NCBI RefSeq assembly: GCF_024713975.1
Contig: NC_091096.1
Coordinates: 2,072,001 to 2,136,000 of the forward strand
Length of the DNA stretch: 64,000 nt
DNA from: Paralichthys olivaceus
Lineage: Eukaryota; Chordata; Actinopteri; Pleuronectiformes; Paralichthyidae
Direction: 5' to 3'
The notes beneath the pieces were generated by a model. The model saw nothing but the letters and a program-made list of their open reading frames with translations, had not been told where the DNA came from and ran no database searches. The translations under genes and the position numbers were made by a program. Shown here in pieces: positions 1 through 11,761 of the stretch (position 1 is the first letter of the stretch; each line of letters starts with the position of its first letter).

Positions 1-3000
1 TGGAGTTAAAGAGTTGGGATGCTGGTTCTTCAGAGGTTTGACCGCAGCTCTCTGGGAACGGGTTCCACTCCAAAATAGATGTCCCCTGAACATCTGGTCA
101 AAGACGTGTCCAAAACCACACTCGAAACATTCCAGGACCTTGATCTCTGCAGTAACACTGTCATTATGGATGTGGTTGGATATATAGGGAAGCGGCAGCG
201 GAGAAGAAAACAAGCACTGATCTCGATCTGACCTCATTCAGCGGCGCAGAGTTCTTGTTTTTCTTCAAATTGTGCAGTAAATGCAGATGGTTCACAAAGT
301 ATAAGACAGACTTTTGGACAAATACGACCTTCAGTTGATTCCTTCTAGAGATTGCAAATGTACGAACTCTTGACTTTTCTGGATAACGTGACCTGGATGT
401 GACGTTCCACGGCGGGGAGGTATTTCTGTCCCTTCGTGACTCGGCAGCATGGACACGCTTGCAGATAAATTCGTTCCCACCCAGTGCACCTTTAACTATC
501 TGTTCATTAGTGCTGCTCGGCTGAGCTGCTAAAAACAGTCCGGCCTTCACGTGGGTCAGCTGGTGCTCCACGGGAAATGACACGGCTCAGCCAAGAAAAC
601 AGGACCTCCGGTGATTCCATGGCGTGAAGAGACTACGCGCTCGGCTACGGTGACTTGTACTGAGCGGCCGGCTGCCACCTCAGGATCACTGCCAGGTTCT
701 TCAGAGCGGGGAACAGCACGCCCCCCCCCCGCCCCCGCCAAGCCCCGCCGTCCGGACCGCCGATAGTTATGATGAGAAATGTCAGGCACGTTCTCGTCTC
801 CAAGATCTGAGACTATATTTGTCCGACCCCGGCCTGTCCTCTGTTTTTAGTTTGGACAGAAGCTGCGGCAGATGGTTGAATCTGAAGTGGCAACTGAAGC
901 GATTTTCACTGGTCACGTGTTCCGCTGTCGTCCAACTGTGCAGGAGCTCGGTCCAGCGTGAGCTGAGGGAGCGCGGTGTTTACCACTGATATCAGTATTA
1001 TATTTCATGAAGGGCTGCAGCTAATGATCAGTTTGAATGTTTTTGTTTTTATTAACACCTAAATACAGAAGAGAAGAGTCTGTCACGAAATCTGCAAGAA
1101 GAAGACGAATGCTTGTTTTTATCCGACCCAAAATATAGAGATATTTCATTTACTTATTTCATTTCCAGAATCGTAATCAACAATCTCGATGAATCATTTA
1201 TTAATCGAGACACAAACAGCAGTACAACATGAGAAAGTGTGTTTTTCTAATCTAATAACTTTGGGTGTTTTTAATTCCTCACATATTTTTGACATTTCAC
1301 AACATGAAGTGTTTAACTGCAGAAAATAACCGATAATGAAAAATATGATCAGTTACAGGCTTCAGCAGCGTCACCACCTTCCTGAGGAGCAGTGATCATT
1401 TGAATATTTTATTTTCTCTCTTGTTATCGGTCCGTCTCCACCGGCACTGAAAAATGAAAACCTCATTTCTCTCTGCAACTTCATTTTCTTTGCCTCTGTC
1501 CTGTGCTCCTCCAATCATCCCTCACCGAAACTGCAATATCCACTCGGCTGCAATTGATTGGCTGACTTTCCAATGTGTGTGTGTGTGTGTGTGTGTGTGT
1601 CATCGCACTTGTAACAGCCACATCACCGACAGACAGACGCATTAGTCACGCCCCCGAGAAGTGGATTTCAGTAAAGTTACCGCCCCGGTCGTTTCCAGCC
1701 GACTGATGAGAGTCTGCTCATTTTTCCCAGAGAACCTAAGCGCCGCACAGAGAACTCACATTTGATTGCCTCGGCTCGGGGGCCTCCACATCCATTACAG
1801 TGCCGGTTGTGTTTCCTTTCACCCCGTTGAGCTGGAGTCTTGTTTGTAGAACCCAGATTCTGGAGGCTGCTCTGGCAGAAAGTCCAGAGAGAAGGGATGT
1901 GGTTGCGAGAAAAGGGGCCTCAGCTCCCCAGATTTCTTGGACCGCTCGTAGCAGCGGTACGAAAGAATCCGTGCGCTGGATCCTCCGCGCTCACACAACA
2001 ACACACGGCCTACAACACGTACACTGAATCTAACACACGTGTCTGCCCTCCTTTCCTCTGTAGACCCACTTATGCAACTTCTGTGCTAAACTGTGTCAGC
2101 AAGGGAGCGATTATCTAATCGTGGCCAGTTCTGAGTCAGGGGAATGTTCCAAACTGGACGACCCCTCGACCCCTGAGGCCAGGAAGTCAAGAGTCCGCCC
2201 TCCTGGTAACGAGCGCGGCAGGGAGACGCTTGCGTAACAAAGCGAGCGACCCTCCGAGTGCGTGACCAAGAGGCTGCTGTTGTGCAGAATGAACACCGTC
2301 GTTCTGCCTCGGAGAGAGCGGGGTTGTTGTAGTTACCACTGAGGTTGTCATCGCTCGGTGCCACAGAGCAGCGGGTTAGTGAGGCACAGTGGTGAGGAGT
2401 CAACCTAAAACACCCGCGGCTCCTCCAACATCGAGGTGTGGTCAGTTTTACGTCACACTCACATTTCTAGTTGTCGTCTCTTTCTCGTGCTCATAGAAAC
2501 CAAACAAAGCAAAGTGATGGAACCACTGGTTTCACTGATTCTACCTAATTCTGCTTGTTTTTTTAGGAGGATCCTTATCTTTCTGTCATACATGGAATTA
2601 TTTTAGGGTTATTTGTATTTTTAAAAATTTGTGACGCACTTTGTAAGTTAATTTTGAGAAGTAGTTAATAAATAAATATTATTATATGGACTTTGGGCTC
2701 AGATACTGATACTTTTACATTCTCACATATCGGCTCATTTATGTTTCATAATAATTCCAAAGATAAAATAAATTAACATAATTTGTGCATTGTTTATTCT
2801 GTGAAATGAAGGTTTACACATTTGTGCATATCAGCAAACACACACGCAGCTACAGATCTACAGTGTTGATATGTGAAAGGCTCAAATCAGCTGATACTGT
2901 CGGTCAAGTAAAAGTCATAAAGTCTTCGGAGGTTTCTACGGCTCCTCAATGATCCAGGTCGTTTGTCCCGTGAACAAAACTTTGTTCACGTTCTTTTGAA

Positions 3001-3108
3001 CGACGGTGTTCATCAAGGAACCGTGTTGTGTTCCCAAGTGAGATCATTTAAAGCTCCGTAACTTTGAGGTTATAACTAACTCTCTCCTCTTCTCCATCGC
3101 TCCCTCAG
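1..3108 (+). other. rasgef1b intron (partial), no gene seen
   Basis: This stretch precedes the acceptor at 3101-3108 and holds no exon matching the N-terminal half of RASGEF1B on either strand. It contains a (TG)n microsatellite at 1574-1600 and a C-run at 721-730. Open frames on both strands are short and lack family resemblance. Confidence 0.6.
1574..1600. repeat. (TG)n microsatellite
   Basis: A pure TG tract of about 27 bases in the rasgef1b intron. Confidence 0.9.
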
Positions 3109-3893
3109 GTTTACAGGAAGGCGGTCGGTCAGATGAGCCAGGGCCTGATCAGGAGGTTGACGGTGCTCAGCCAGTACGAGGAAGCGCTGGTCAAGATCAA
3201 CGCCACCGCGGCCGAGCGACTGACGGCTCTAAAAGCGAAGCCGCAGGCGTCCATCCAGAGAGACATGCTGTCCATCTGCAACGACCCGTTCACTGTCGCC
3301 CAGCAGCTCACGCACATAGAACTGGTGAGAACCACTTACGTCTTTTGGTCAAGGACGATTCCCATCGATCATCCGTTTAAACCATCGCACCTTATCCATC
3401 ACTGTTGTGACACGTCAAACCAGGTTAAGATGTAAATGTCGTCTTCCAAAGAACAATGTGAAATCCTGTCAGGGACTCACACTCGTATCGGCTCAGAGAG
3501 AAAGAGCCGATCGATCTGCAGAGGAGAACATGTGAGACTGTGATGGATTAGAAACCGCTGCTCGTGCCGCGGACACAACGCGGCATTGATTTTAAACTGT
3601 GGCGTTTGACCAGCGCTTTATTCTCATTATGTGTCACTTTGATGAATAGAAATAACAACTCGGTAAAAATAGGGTTCGAGAAAAGTTAGTACAAGATCGA
3701 ATAGAGAGAGAATCTTACAGTTAAATATCAACGGTGATGGAAACATCATTTTATTGTCGGAGGTAAAAAATCAAAGATTCATTGTATTTATTTTCCTTTT
3801 CAGGAGAGACTGAGTTACATCGGACCTGAAGAATTCGTCCAGGCCTTCGTCCAGAAAGACCCTTTAGACAATGATAAGGTAACGTCTGCAGGC

Positions 3894-3935
<42 letters not shown>

Positions 3936-4270
3936 GATTATGCAACAATTTCTTTTGGCTGAACTCCTGATTCAGACCTGAATCTTCTGTGTGTGGGTTA
4001 GAAATGAGACGGCCTAGTTTCTCCTGCAGACAGATGTTTATACAACACGGGCTGCACGGGTCAGAGCGAGGGCAGGTTATTACCAGACTGTGTGTAGCGG
4101 ATATTTGGTCTGCAACCACACACACACACACACACATTTTCAGAATGATACACTCGGCCACACCTCACTGAAAATTTCCTCAAATCATCCCAATGTCTGG
4201 ATTAGATGGGCATGCATGCACCTTATCTCCTAGCAACCGCTGCTGCTCAGGGTTTGTTTTGGGAAGGGGA

Positions 4271-4313
<43 letters not shown>

Positions 4314-4475
4314 TGTGTGTGTGTCTGGCGGTGGGTTCTTTTGTCTGGCATTCGGCTGCTAGGCAACAGCTCATTTTTGGAAGCCAGGTGATGGGGGGGT
4401 TAAGACGGCCTTTGTGCCTCAGGCTCGCCTCACTCTCACCCCAACGAGCCACTTGGAAGAGACGGGAACGAGTGT

Positions 4476-4529
<54 letters not shown>

Positions 4530-6201
4530 CGTAAGGCCAAAGGAATGTATGGAATTAGATCAAGAACCCAAACAAAGGAGCAGCATGAATAATGTGACGG
4601 ACTCTGACCACTACAGAGTGAAGTTCAGTGTGATCGGCTCCATGAAGCCAGGACTTTATTTCTTTATGCTCATCGATGCATCACCTGCTTTAACTCTCCA
4701 GTTCAGCTCTGTTCTTGTTTGGCTGTTGTCTAACGAGGATCCTGTTGTTTTTGCAGAGTTGCTTCAGTGATCACAAGAAGGCCAGCAACCTGGAGGCTTA
4801 TGTGGAATGGTTCAACAGACTCAGTTATCTGGTGGCTACAGAAATCTGCATGGTGAGTGACGCAGCATCACGAAGCCCAGGTTCACTTGGAACCGGAAAA
4901 TGTTTTCGAATTTTTCTCGATTTGATGCTTAAATTATTTTAAATAAGTTCTTCTGAATCAGTCATGTAAATAAAATAAGTTTTCATTTTGTTAACAGCCC
5001 GTGAAGAAGAAGCACCGAGCTCGAGTCATCGAGTTCTTCATCGACGTGGCGCGGGAATGTTTCAACATCGGCAACTTCAACTCCCTCATGGCGATCATCT
5101 GTGAGTAGTTCTTCTACAGGAGAAAACACAAACATTCATTTGCACCGACGAGCGTCACATCTTCTCTCGTTCCCTCTGATCCACACTCTCCTGCTCTGGG
5201 GCAGGTTCTTCCGGTCGTTAGTAAATCAGATCAGCGTAGTAAATGCAATTCGTTGTTGTTTGGTGCAACGATGAACTCTTCCCCTGCAGCACGAACCTCT
5301 CGTCTCAGTTCATTTCCAACTTATGTAACTTACTCCGGCCTCATGATATCAGTGAGGGTCGTCAGCTGAGGGGACGGACGACTGATGATGCAGATAATTG
5401 ACTCGATAGAATTTGGTCCGAGGTGGGAAGCAGCTTTCTGTTGTCCACGTTTGCAGGAGTGTTTGTACAGTAGCTGCAGAGAATCATGGGTAGTTTGTTA
5501 AAGCTCGATCCGGGTTCCATATGGATGTCAGAGGCCTAAAGCATCGTCAGGGACCTGGTCATCCTCACAGGCCCGAGGGGGTGAGGAGGGGTCGTGAGGA
5601 TCTCTGTGTCCAGGGGGGGGGGGGGGGGGGGGAGGCAGCTGGCAGAGGACGCAGAACGACCCCGTCCAGGCAGATGGTCAGCACTGACCAGAGTCTGTGT
5701 GAGGGGGGGGGAGGGGGAGAGAGACGGTGATGATGAGAGTGGAGAATATTAGAGCGTCCAGCTGTCCTCTGTCTTTCTCCCCTGAGAGAGAGAGAGAGAG
5801 AAAACAGCCGCAGGCAAAGCTCTCTCCACCGGCCTCGTCTCCAGGGAACCAGCAGCAGTGATGTGATTAAAGGGTTAGTTCACTCAAATAATGAAAAGCT
5901 AATTTCACTTAATCATCTAAAGGAGGACGATGTGTCCTGTCGTATTTCTGGAAATCTGTTCAGTAGTTTCACTGTGATCCTGCTGACGGACCAGTGATAG
6001 AACCGTGCGATGACCTGATGTCACTTCAGGTTTCTCTGTCTGTGCCGTTTGGGTGAAATGATCCTTTAAACCCAAACAACATGCGACGTTGTGTCTGTGG
6101 TGAATAGAGGCTCTGAACAGGGTGTTTTGTAAAGAGGACGTCTCACACCTGTCCTCACACACTCGTGTCTTTGTGCTGCGCCCTGGAGAGAACGTGCTCG
6201 G

Positions 6202-6267
<66 letters not shown>

Positions 6268-9200
6268 TGGTCGGGACTTTGGTTCGTTTCGTGCCGGCAG
6301 CGTTGAAGGTTCATGTAAAAACCAAGTGCAGCGAGTTCAGGGACAGAATGAGGCTCTGCTGGGTTTAGTGGTTCATGTTTCTTGTGTCTATTGAACAGAA
6401 TCTGAGCTCCATTGTGTACTGCAGGTTTGTGTTGTCGTTCTGCTGTGATGGTGACCCCTCAATACACACACACACACACACACAGAGGATTACCATATGG
6501 GAAGCATAGGGCTGGCAGGGGAAACGAGGCGTGTGTTAACTCCATTGTTCCTGCTGCCTTTTGCCTCGCTGCATCAGAAGAAACAACAGGAGAAAGAAAG
6601 AAAAGGGGGATGGCTGACATGTCAGGGGAGAAAGAGTGGAACGGGGGGAGGTGTGTGCGTCTGGCTCAATGAGAAAAATGCCATGTGTTAATGCGGAGGT
6701 GTCATGTGTGATATCTCTCTCATTGTGATATTTATTGTGTGTGTGTGTGTGTGTGTGTCCGTCCTGCAGCTGGGATGAACATGAGTCCTGTGTCTCGACT
6801 GAAGAAAACCTGGAGTAAAGTCAAGACGGCAAAGTTCGACATCTTAGAGGTGAGTTTCCATTAAACCAGATTTTAAAGTTCCTCCGTCACGTCTCACCTC
6901 CTCCTGTCTGTCGCTCACCTTCAATCAAATCAAATACACTTTATTGTCCCAGAACATTGTACAACAAAAAACACAAAAACAGTTCACAAGGACATATCGT
7001 CTAAGACCCAGAATAATAATGCAGAATGAAAGTGAGGTGAATATTGCACCTGTCCTGAAACTCTTAAAGGATATAACTCTTATATCTTAAAAACCAGAGT
7101 GTGAAATGTTCCGGACAAATGTTATATATGAAATGTATTAGATTTTTTTAATCCTATCACATCTGTATTCAATCTGAACGACTGGAATTGTTCAACATGT
7201 CGGCAGCTGCTCCCTCACATCCACTCGTCTCTCAGCGACACCTCGGTTTGTTAGTCGAGTTCTGACCGGAGCTGAATTTAACTTAAACTGACTGTGTTGG
7301 TTTTTTTTTTCTCCTCTTAGCATCAGATGGATCCTTCCAGCAATTTCTACAACTACAGGACGGCTCTGAGAGGAGCCACGCAGAGATCCATCACCGCCAA
7401 CAGCAGCCGAGAGAAGGTGAGGCCACGCTCGCTGCTTCGTATTTACAGATAAATAATCTAACCTCGACTTTTTTGAACTGGTTCATTTGTAGTTCAGCTC
7501 AAATCTGAACTCTCGGTGCTGCGAAGAACCAAAGAGGGAGAATTTAATAAACTATTTAAAATCCAGTTTGTTAAAATAAGGTTCAAATTCCAGCAGCAGA
7601 GGAACACGTCAATTTGGACGAAGGATTCTCAGAGTGTTTGGTGACGTCTCTGCAGCCGAGGCACTTTAAGCTGATTACAGTAAAGTAGAAAGATGAGATG
7701 TTTATCTTCGTGTGTAGTTCAACAGCAAACATGAAGGAAACGGTCGGAGTCAAAGCAGAAAAACAAACCAGCGCAGTTTGTTGTGTCTCGTTAGCGCTTG
7801 GACGCCGCGTTCCCATCGAGGTTCAACATCAGCGCGTCTCCAGTGAACCTGGACGCGGGACAGAGGTTACATAACGGTGCAGCGCTCCTAGGGGACAGAT
7901 ATAAATGGGTCAGGATCTGACGAGCGTCTTGGTTTTCCTCCTCATCAAACACGCTGTGAAGGAAAGAGAAAACATGGCGGCCTGCCAGATCACATAGCGT
8001 TCCCCGCTGCCTCTCTGGTTCCCCCGCCCTGTCCGTGCCAGCTCCGAGCTCGCGGGCTGCCAGGCGTTAGTGGTTATCCTCCCCTCACGTCATCGCATGC
8101 TGAATAGGAGTTTTACCGTCAGTCAGTGTCTGGCTGCCTGAGGTTTGTGAGGGGATGTGGTGTTTTTGTTTTGGAGCTCTCATAATGCTAACAGACAAGA
8201 GGTCGGGGTCATGAAACGGAAAGTTCCCAAGAAGTCTGGTATGTTCTTGCCCCTGTGACCTCTGCTCTTAGGCGGGGGTGGGGGCGGGGGGGCGCTGCGT
8301 ATGTTCGCCAGGCGTCCACTCGGCTGTTGAACTTGTCAACAGAGACAAAGTTAATGCTTCGTTTCGATCAAAGATTGAAATGAAACCAAAGCAGTTGGAT
8401 TCTAATTATATCCAGTTAAATCACACATGCTTCTACTTTACAAACAGAAACTTCAAATAGTGAGAGACCCAGATTATGATGAGAGCTCAACAGGATGAAT
8501 AAAATAAGAGGAATAAAAAAATAGGAATGCAGAGAATAATCAACAAAAACCAGCTGATCAACATTAACAAGCGTAAAAATAAATCTAATAAATCCAGACT
8601 CTGGCTCCAGGCCCTCAACTCTCTCTGTGTCCAGCTGTGAAAATGACTTCCTCTCTGCTGCTACATACGTGTGTCCATACGTGACCGCAGACTTCACACG
8701 CTGCACAGACGTGACCAAACATCCCCGGACGTGATGTCCAGACACCTCAAGCTTTTCTTGTTTTGACAGACACACTGAACTGGGTTCACTTGGTCAAACA
8801 TCTCACTTCTCTGTTGGTGATCGGAGGAATTTGTCTCGGGAAACTTTGTTGTGTAATTGTTTTTACAAACACGCTGCTACACGTTGGAAAGCTCGTGGTT
8901 TTATTTTCATTTTAACGTCATGATGAAAACAGAAGTGAGTCTTTCTGTAAAAGATTTTGACTCCATGTTTACAAAGATCTCACACACAGTGTGTTGGGTG
9001 GAAATCCCCTTCACGTCTCCTCAGTGAAACTAAATCTCTCCCTCTCTCTGTTTTCTTGCAGATCGTCATCCCTTTCTTCAGCCTGCTCATTAAAGACATC
9101 TACTTCCTGAACGAGGGATGTGCCAACAGGCTGCAGAACGGTCGCATCAACTTTGAGGTGAGCTGAGTTTTAAATTCCCCACAGGGAGTTTCCCGTCAAC

Positions 9201-10176
9201 AGTTTTACACCCTCGACGTCTTGTGTCAGAAATCGTCACCGCGCGAGGCGACGGATTCGGTGACGATTATTTCCACTTCCCTAAAAGAGTGTTGAGATTG
9301 AAGAAGTGTGTGAAGTTCAGCTGTGTTTCCATGGAGCAAACACACTGAACACTGGAGAGTTTCCACTGCTCTTTACTCACAGCTTCACTGATTCAGACTC
9401 TATTTTTAAATCTTAATTTTATCCTGGGAAACTCGGCCGAAGCCTTTTTCTGTCGATGACGTTCGCACACGCGAACAGATTAACACCTCAGAACAGCTGA
9501 CTGAGAAACCACCGCGAGCCGTACAAGGTTAAATACCTTGCTCAAAGGCAGCGCGGGGGGGGGGTGTTGTATTTGGAACATGAAGTAAAGTAGAAATACA
9601 TACACGGTTGACATGTTAACTCATATTCACCTTCGTCCATTTACGGTTTCATTTCAGAAATTCTGGGAACTCGCCAAACAAGTGAGTGAATTCATGGCCT
9701 GGAAGAAAGTGGAGTGTCCGTTTGAGAAGGATCGTAAGATCCTGCAGTACCTGCTGACGGCCCCCGTGCTACCTGAAGATGGTGAGTCAGTTCATGAATC
9801 AATCAGTGTCGTAGAGGAGCGTTCAGAGAGCACGGAAAGTGAAAGAGGTTCCTGTTTTTCTTGATCCGCTCCAGGATTTCAAAGCTTCTTCCATTAAAAC
9901 GTAACCTTCGCAGCAGAGGTGATGACCTCATCAGTTGAGGACAATGAATGAATGATGTAGAACCTTTGTGCTAAATCACAATCACATGATATTTCATGTC
10001 AGGAATCTGTTTTTTTTCTTTGTGGACGACACGTCTTCAAAAATCATTTTTCATTAATGCTTATTGATTTTTTTCTTCCTCTAATGGCAGCTTTGTATCT
10101 GGCGTCGTACGACAGCGAAGGTCCTGAGAACAACATGGAGAAGGACAGATGGAAGTCTCTGAGGTGTGTATGAACA

Positions 10177-10216
<40 letters not shown>

Positions 10217-10483
10217 CAGGAGTTTTAGATTCTTTCAGTCTCGACTGTCAGCCCACATCACCCCCTGCCTCCTCACTGATCAGACTCACCCAGAGGGATG
10301 TAGGTCACACACTGAGGCTGACCTGCACACGATTCAATAAATGCATTAAACACACACACACACACTCTCTCACACACACACACACTCTCTCACACACATT
10401 CATTATTCTTTGTCACCGCTTTGCCATCGCTTGCGTAGACAAATGCAAAGGACATCAGTCATTTTCACACAATTACATCCTGT

Positions 10484-10562
<79 letters not shown>

Positions 10563-11761
10563 GCTGTGTAATGAGGGTGTGGTGCATTGTGTGTGTTAGT
10601 GTGTGTGTGTGTGTGTTCCTCTCTCTGGCTGATCAAAGCCCAGGAGAGCTGACAGAGGGACATTTGCTCTCTGCAGCTTCACACTCTGAAGTTAAATGAA
10701 CACAAACTGAATCAGGGACGTCCAGTTTCTCCTGAGACATGTTTGGATTAACTTTGGTTCAGATCACTGACTCTGGTTCAGCTCAGTAATAATTTCACTT
10801 TTTCACAAACCAAATGTTTAATGTTCTTTTATAAATTGCTTTTTGCTAAATCAATATTACTTTAGCCAATTTATGAAAGTTTAAAATAATCACACTCATG
10901 ACTCCTTTAAAACATAAAGTGCTGCACACATTCACTGAGCATTTTACATTTTTACTTCTTTTTTAAGAGTAAAAGAAAAAACGTTTAGTTCGGGTTTGGC
11001 AAATAACGTACGATTTAAAGATATTTTAAAAACTCCTAAAGCCAAATAGATATATTTTTCCTCGGGGAGTTGGTAGAGACCGACACTGAATGAGAAACAG
11101 GATGAAAATCACGCTCTGTTTAAACCGAACAGTTTGTTAATAGATAAAAAAATCATAACAACATATTTACATGAGCTCGATGTGGAAGTCTTCCCCTAGT
11201 GGCCAAAAATATATAAACGAATGCACATGATTTCTGCTCGTTTGACAAAATAACGAAAGATACGAAATAAACCTGTGAAACTCGACTGTGGACAATGATC
11301 ACATGTTGAACGCTGCCAAAAAGAGACACACGATCAGAACTCTGTGCGTGATGTCACGTTTCCCGATCGGCTGCCAGCTCAGCTCTTCGTCCCCCCCGAG
11401 CTTCGCCTGTGCTGCGACACGATCTGTCACGTTGTTGCAGCCGAGCTGCGTCAGCAGAACGAGCTGAGGAACGCTTCGACGCTGCCTCAGGGGACGAGTG
11501 TCGCTCTGCACACGTCACCTCTGAAGACAAACTGCAGCTGCAGCTCACGTTCCGCTTTGTGAAGTTGGATCAGTGTCGAAAACTAATTTCACTGAAATCA
11601 GATATGCCGGATACGATCGGTTACGCCATTAAAAGAAACTTTTAAGATCAAATCTTAAAAACTTCTCTGGAGCAGAAAACAGAGAGAATTCAGTTTTTCA
11701 TCGCTCTAACTCCAGTTTTCTTTCTTCTCTCCACAGATCCACTCTGCTGAGCAGAGTCTAA
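3109..11761 (+). CDS. rasgef1b: rasgef1b, RasGEF domain protein 1B, last ten coding exons (5' partial)
   Basis: The protein is a guanine nucleotide exchange factor with a CDC25-type RasGEF domain, which loads GTP onto Ras-family GTPases in the cytoplasm. Ten exons with GT-AG borders join in frame: 3109-3324, 3804-3878, 4757-4852, 4998-5100, 6770-6849, 7321-7416, 9062-9157, 9658-9781, 10091-10163 and 11737-11761. They give 327 codons plus a TAA stop. Recognisable blocks are LTHIELERLSYIGPEEFVQA, NLEAYVEWFNRLSYLVATEI, RECFNIGNFNSLMAI, LKKTW, HQMDPSSNFYNYR and IPFFSLLIKDIYFLNEG; the C-terminus is RSTLLSRV. The human protein is about 473 residues, so roughly 146 N-terminal residues, including most of the RasGEF N-terminal domain, lie left of the window. 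No upstream exon was found in 1-3108. Teleosts may keep two copies (a and b); I cannot tell which this is. Confidence 0.95.
3897..3933. repeat. (AC)n microsatellite next to a rasgef1b donor
   Basis: A pure AC tract of about 37 bases, beginning 18 bases after the exon end at 3878. Confidence 0.9.
4116..4528. repeat. cluster of AC and GT microsatellites in one rasgef1b intron
   Basis: The cluster comprises (CA)n 4116-4136, (GT)n 4275-4324 and (TG)n 4472-4528. The CA and GT tracts are mutually complementary on the same strand. Confidence 0.85.
5613..5632. repeat. G homopolymer run
   Basis: About 20 consecutive G in a G-rich stretch (5570-5725) with a second run at about 5702-5711, in a rasgef1b intron. 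Confidence 0.85.
5867..6069. mobile_element. MITE-like element with inverted ends
   Basis: The left end reads TTAAAGGGTTAGTTCACTCA. The right end reads GGGTGAAATGATCCTTTAA, which is its imperfect reverse complement (TTAAAGGATCATTTCACCC). The roughly 200-base interior has no coding potential. Ends of the form AAAGGGATAGTTCACCC are common at non-autonomous DNA elements in teleost genomes (family knowledge, not searched). It lies in a rasgef1b intron. Confidence 0.6.
6203..6263. repeat. (CA)n microsatellite
   Basis: A pure CA tract of about 61 bases in a rasgef1b intron. A shorter AC tract follows at 6464-6484. Confidence 0.9.
6736..6758 (+). repeat. (TG)n tract at a rasgef1b 3' splice site
   Basis: A TG tract of about 23 bases ends 11 bases before the exon starting at 6770 and occupies the place of the polypyrimidine tract. 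Confidence 0.9.
6922..7085. repeat. possible interspersed repeat fragment
   Basis: AATCAAATCAAATACACTTTATTGTCCC followed by an A-rich stretch and a CCTGAAACTCTTAAAGG segment resembles the tail of a fish retroelement-derived repeat. The assignment is by memory of similar teleost repeats and is weak. It lies in a rasgef1b intron just after the exon ending 6849. Confidence 0.25.
7417..9061 (+). other. rasgef1b intron, no gene seen
   Basis: Neither strand shows spliced coding potential. A minus-strand open frame at 8416-8775 has no recognisable motif. A short G-run lies at about 8275-8292. Confidence 0.5.
10178..10213. repeat. (AC)n microsatellite next to a rasgef1b donor
   Basis: An AC tract of about 36 bases begins 14 bases after the exon end at 10163. 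The donor itself reads GTGTGTA. Confidence 0.9.
10486..10560. repeat. long (AC)n microsatellite
   Basis: A pure AC tract of about 75 bases, followed by GT tracts at 10599-10616 and preceded by a compound CA/CT tract at 10351-10398. Confidence 0.9.

Larger units (their letters stand above)
10164..11736 (+). other. last rasgef1b intron, microsatellite-rich
   Basis: It carries four CA/TG tracts (10178-10213, 10351-10398, 10486-10560, 10599-10616). Overlapping open frames on both strands at 11299-11645 were considered as an alternative exon, but no family resemblance was seen. Confidence 0.5.

Noticed and set aside
4180..4770. Several open frames of repeated Cys-Val or Thr-His
   Set aside because: Direct translation of CA/TG microsatellites, not genes. 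The same applies near 6066-6394, 10149-10663, 34386-34826 and 34888-35247.
11299..11645. Overlapping open frames on both strands in the last rasgef1b intron
   Set aside because: The splice phases of 10163 and 11737 already fit each other, and no similarity to RasGEF proteins was seen.
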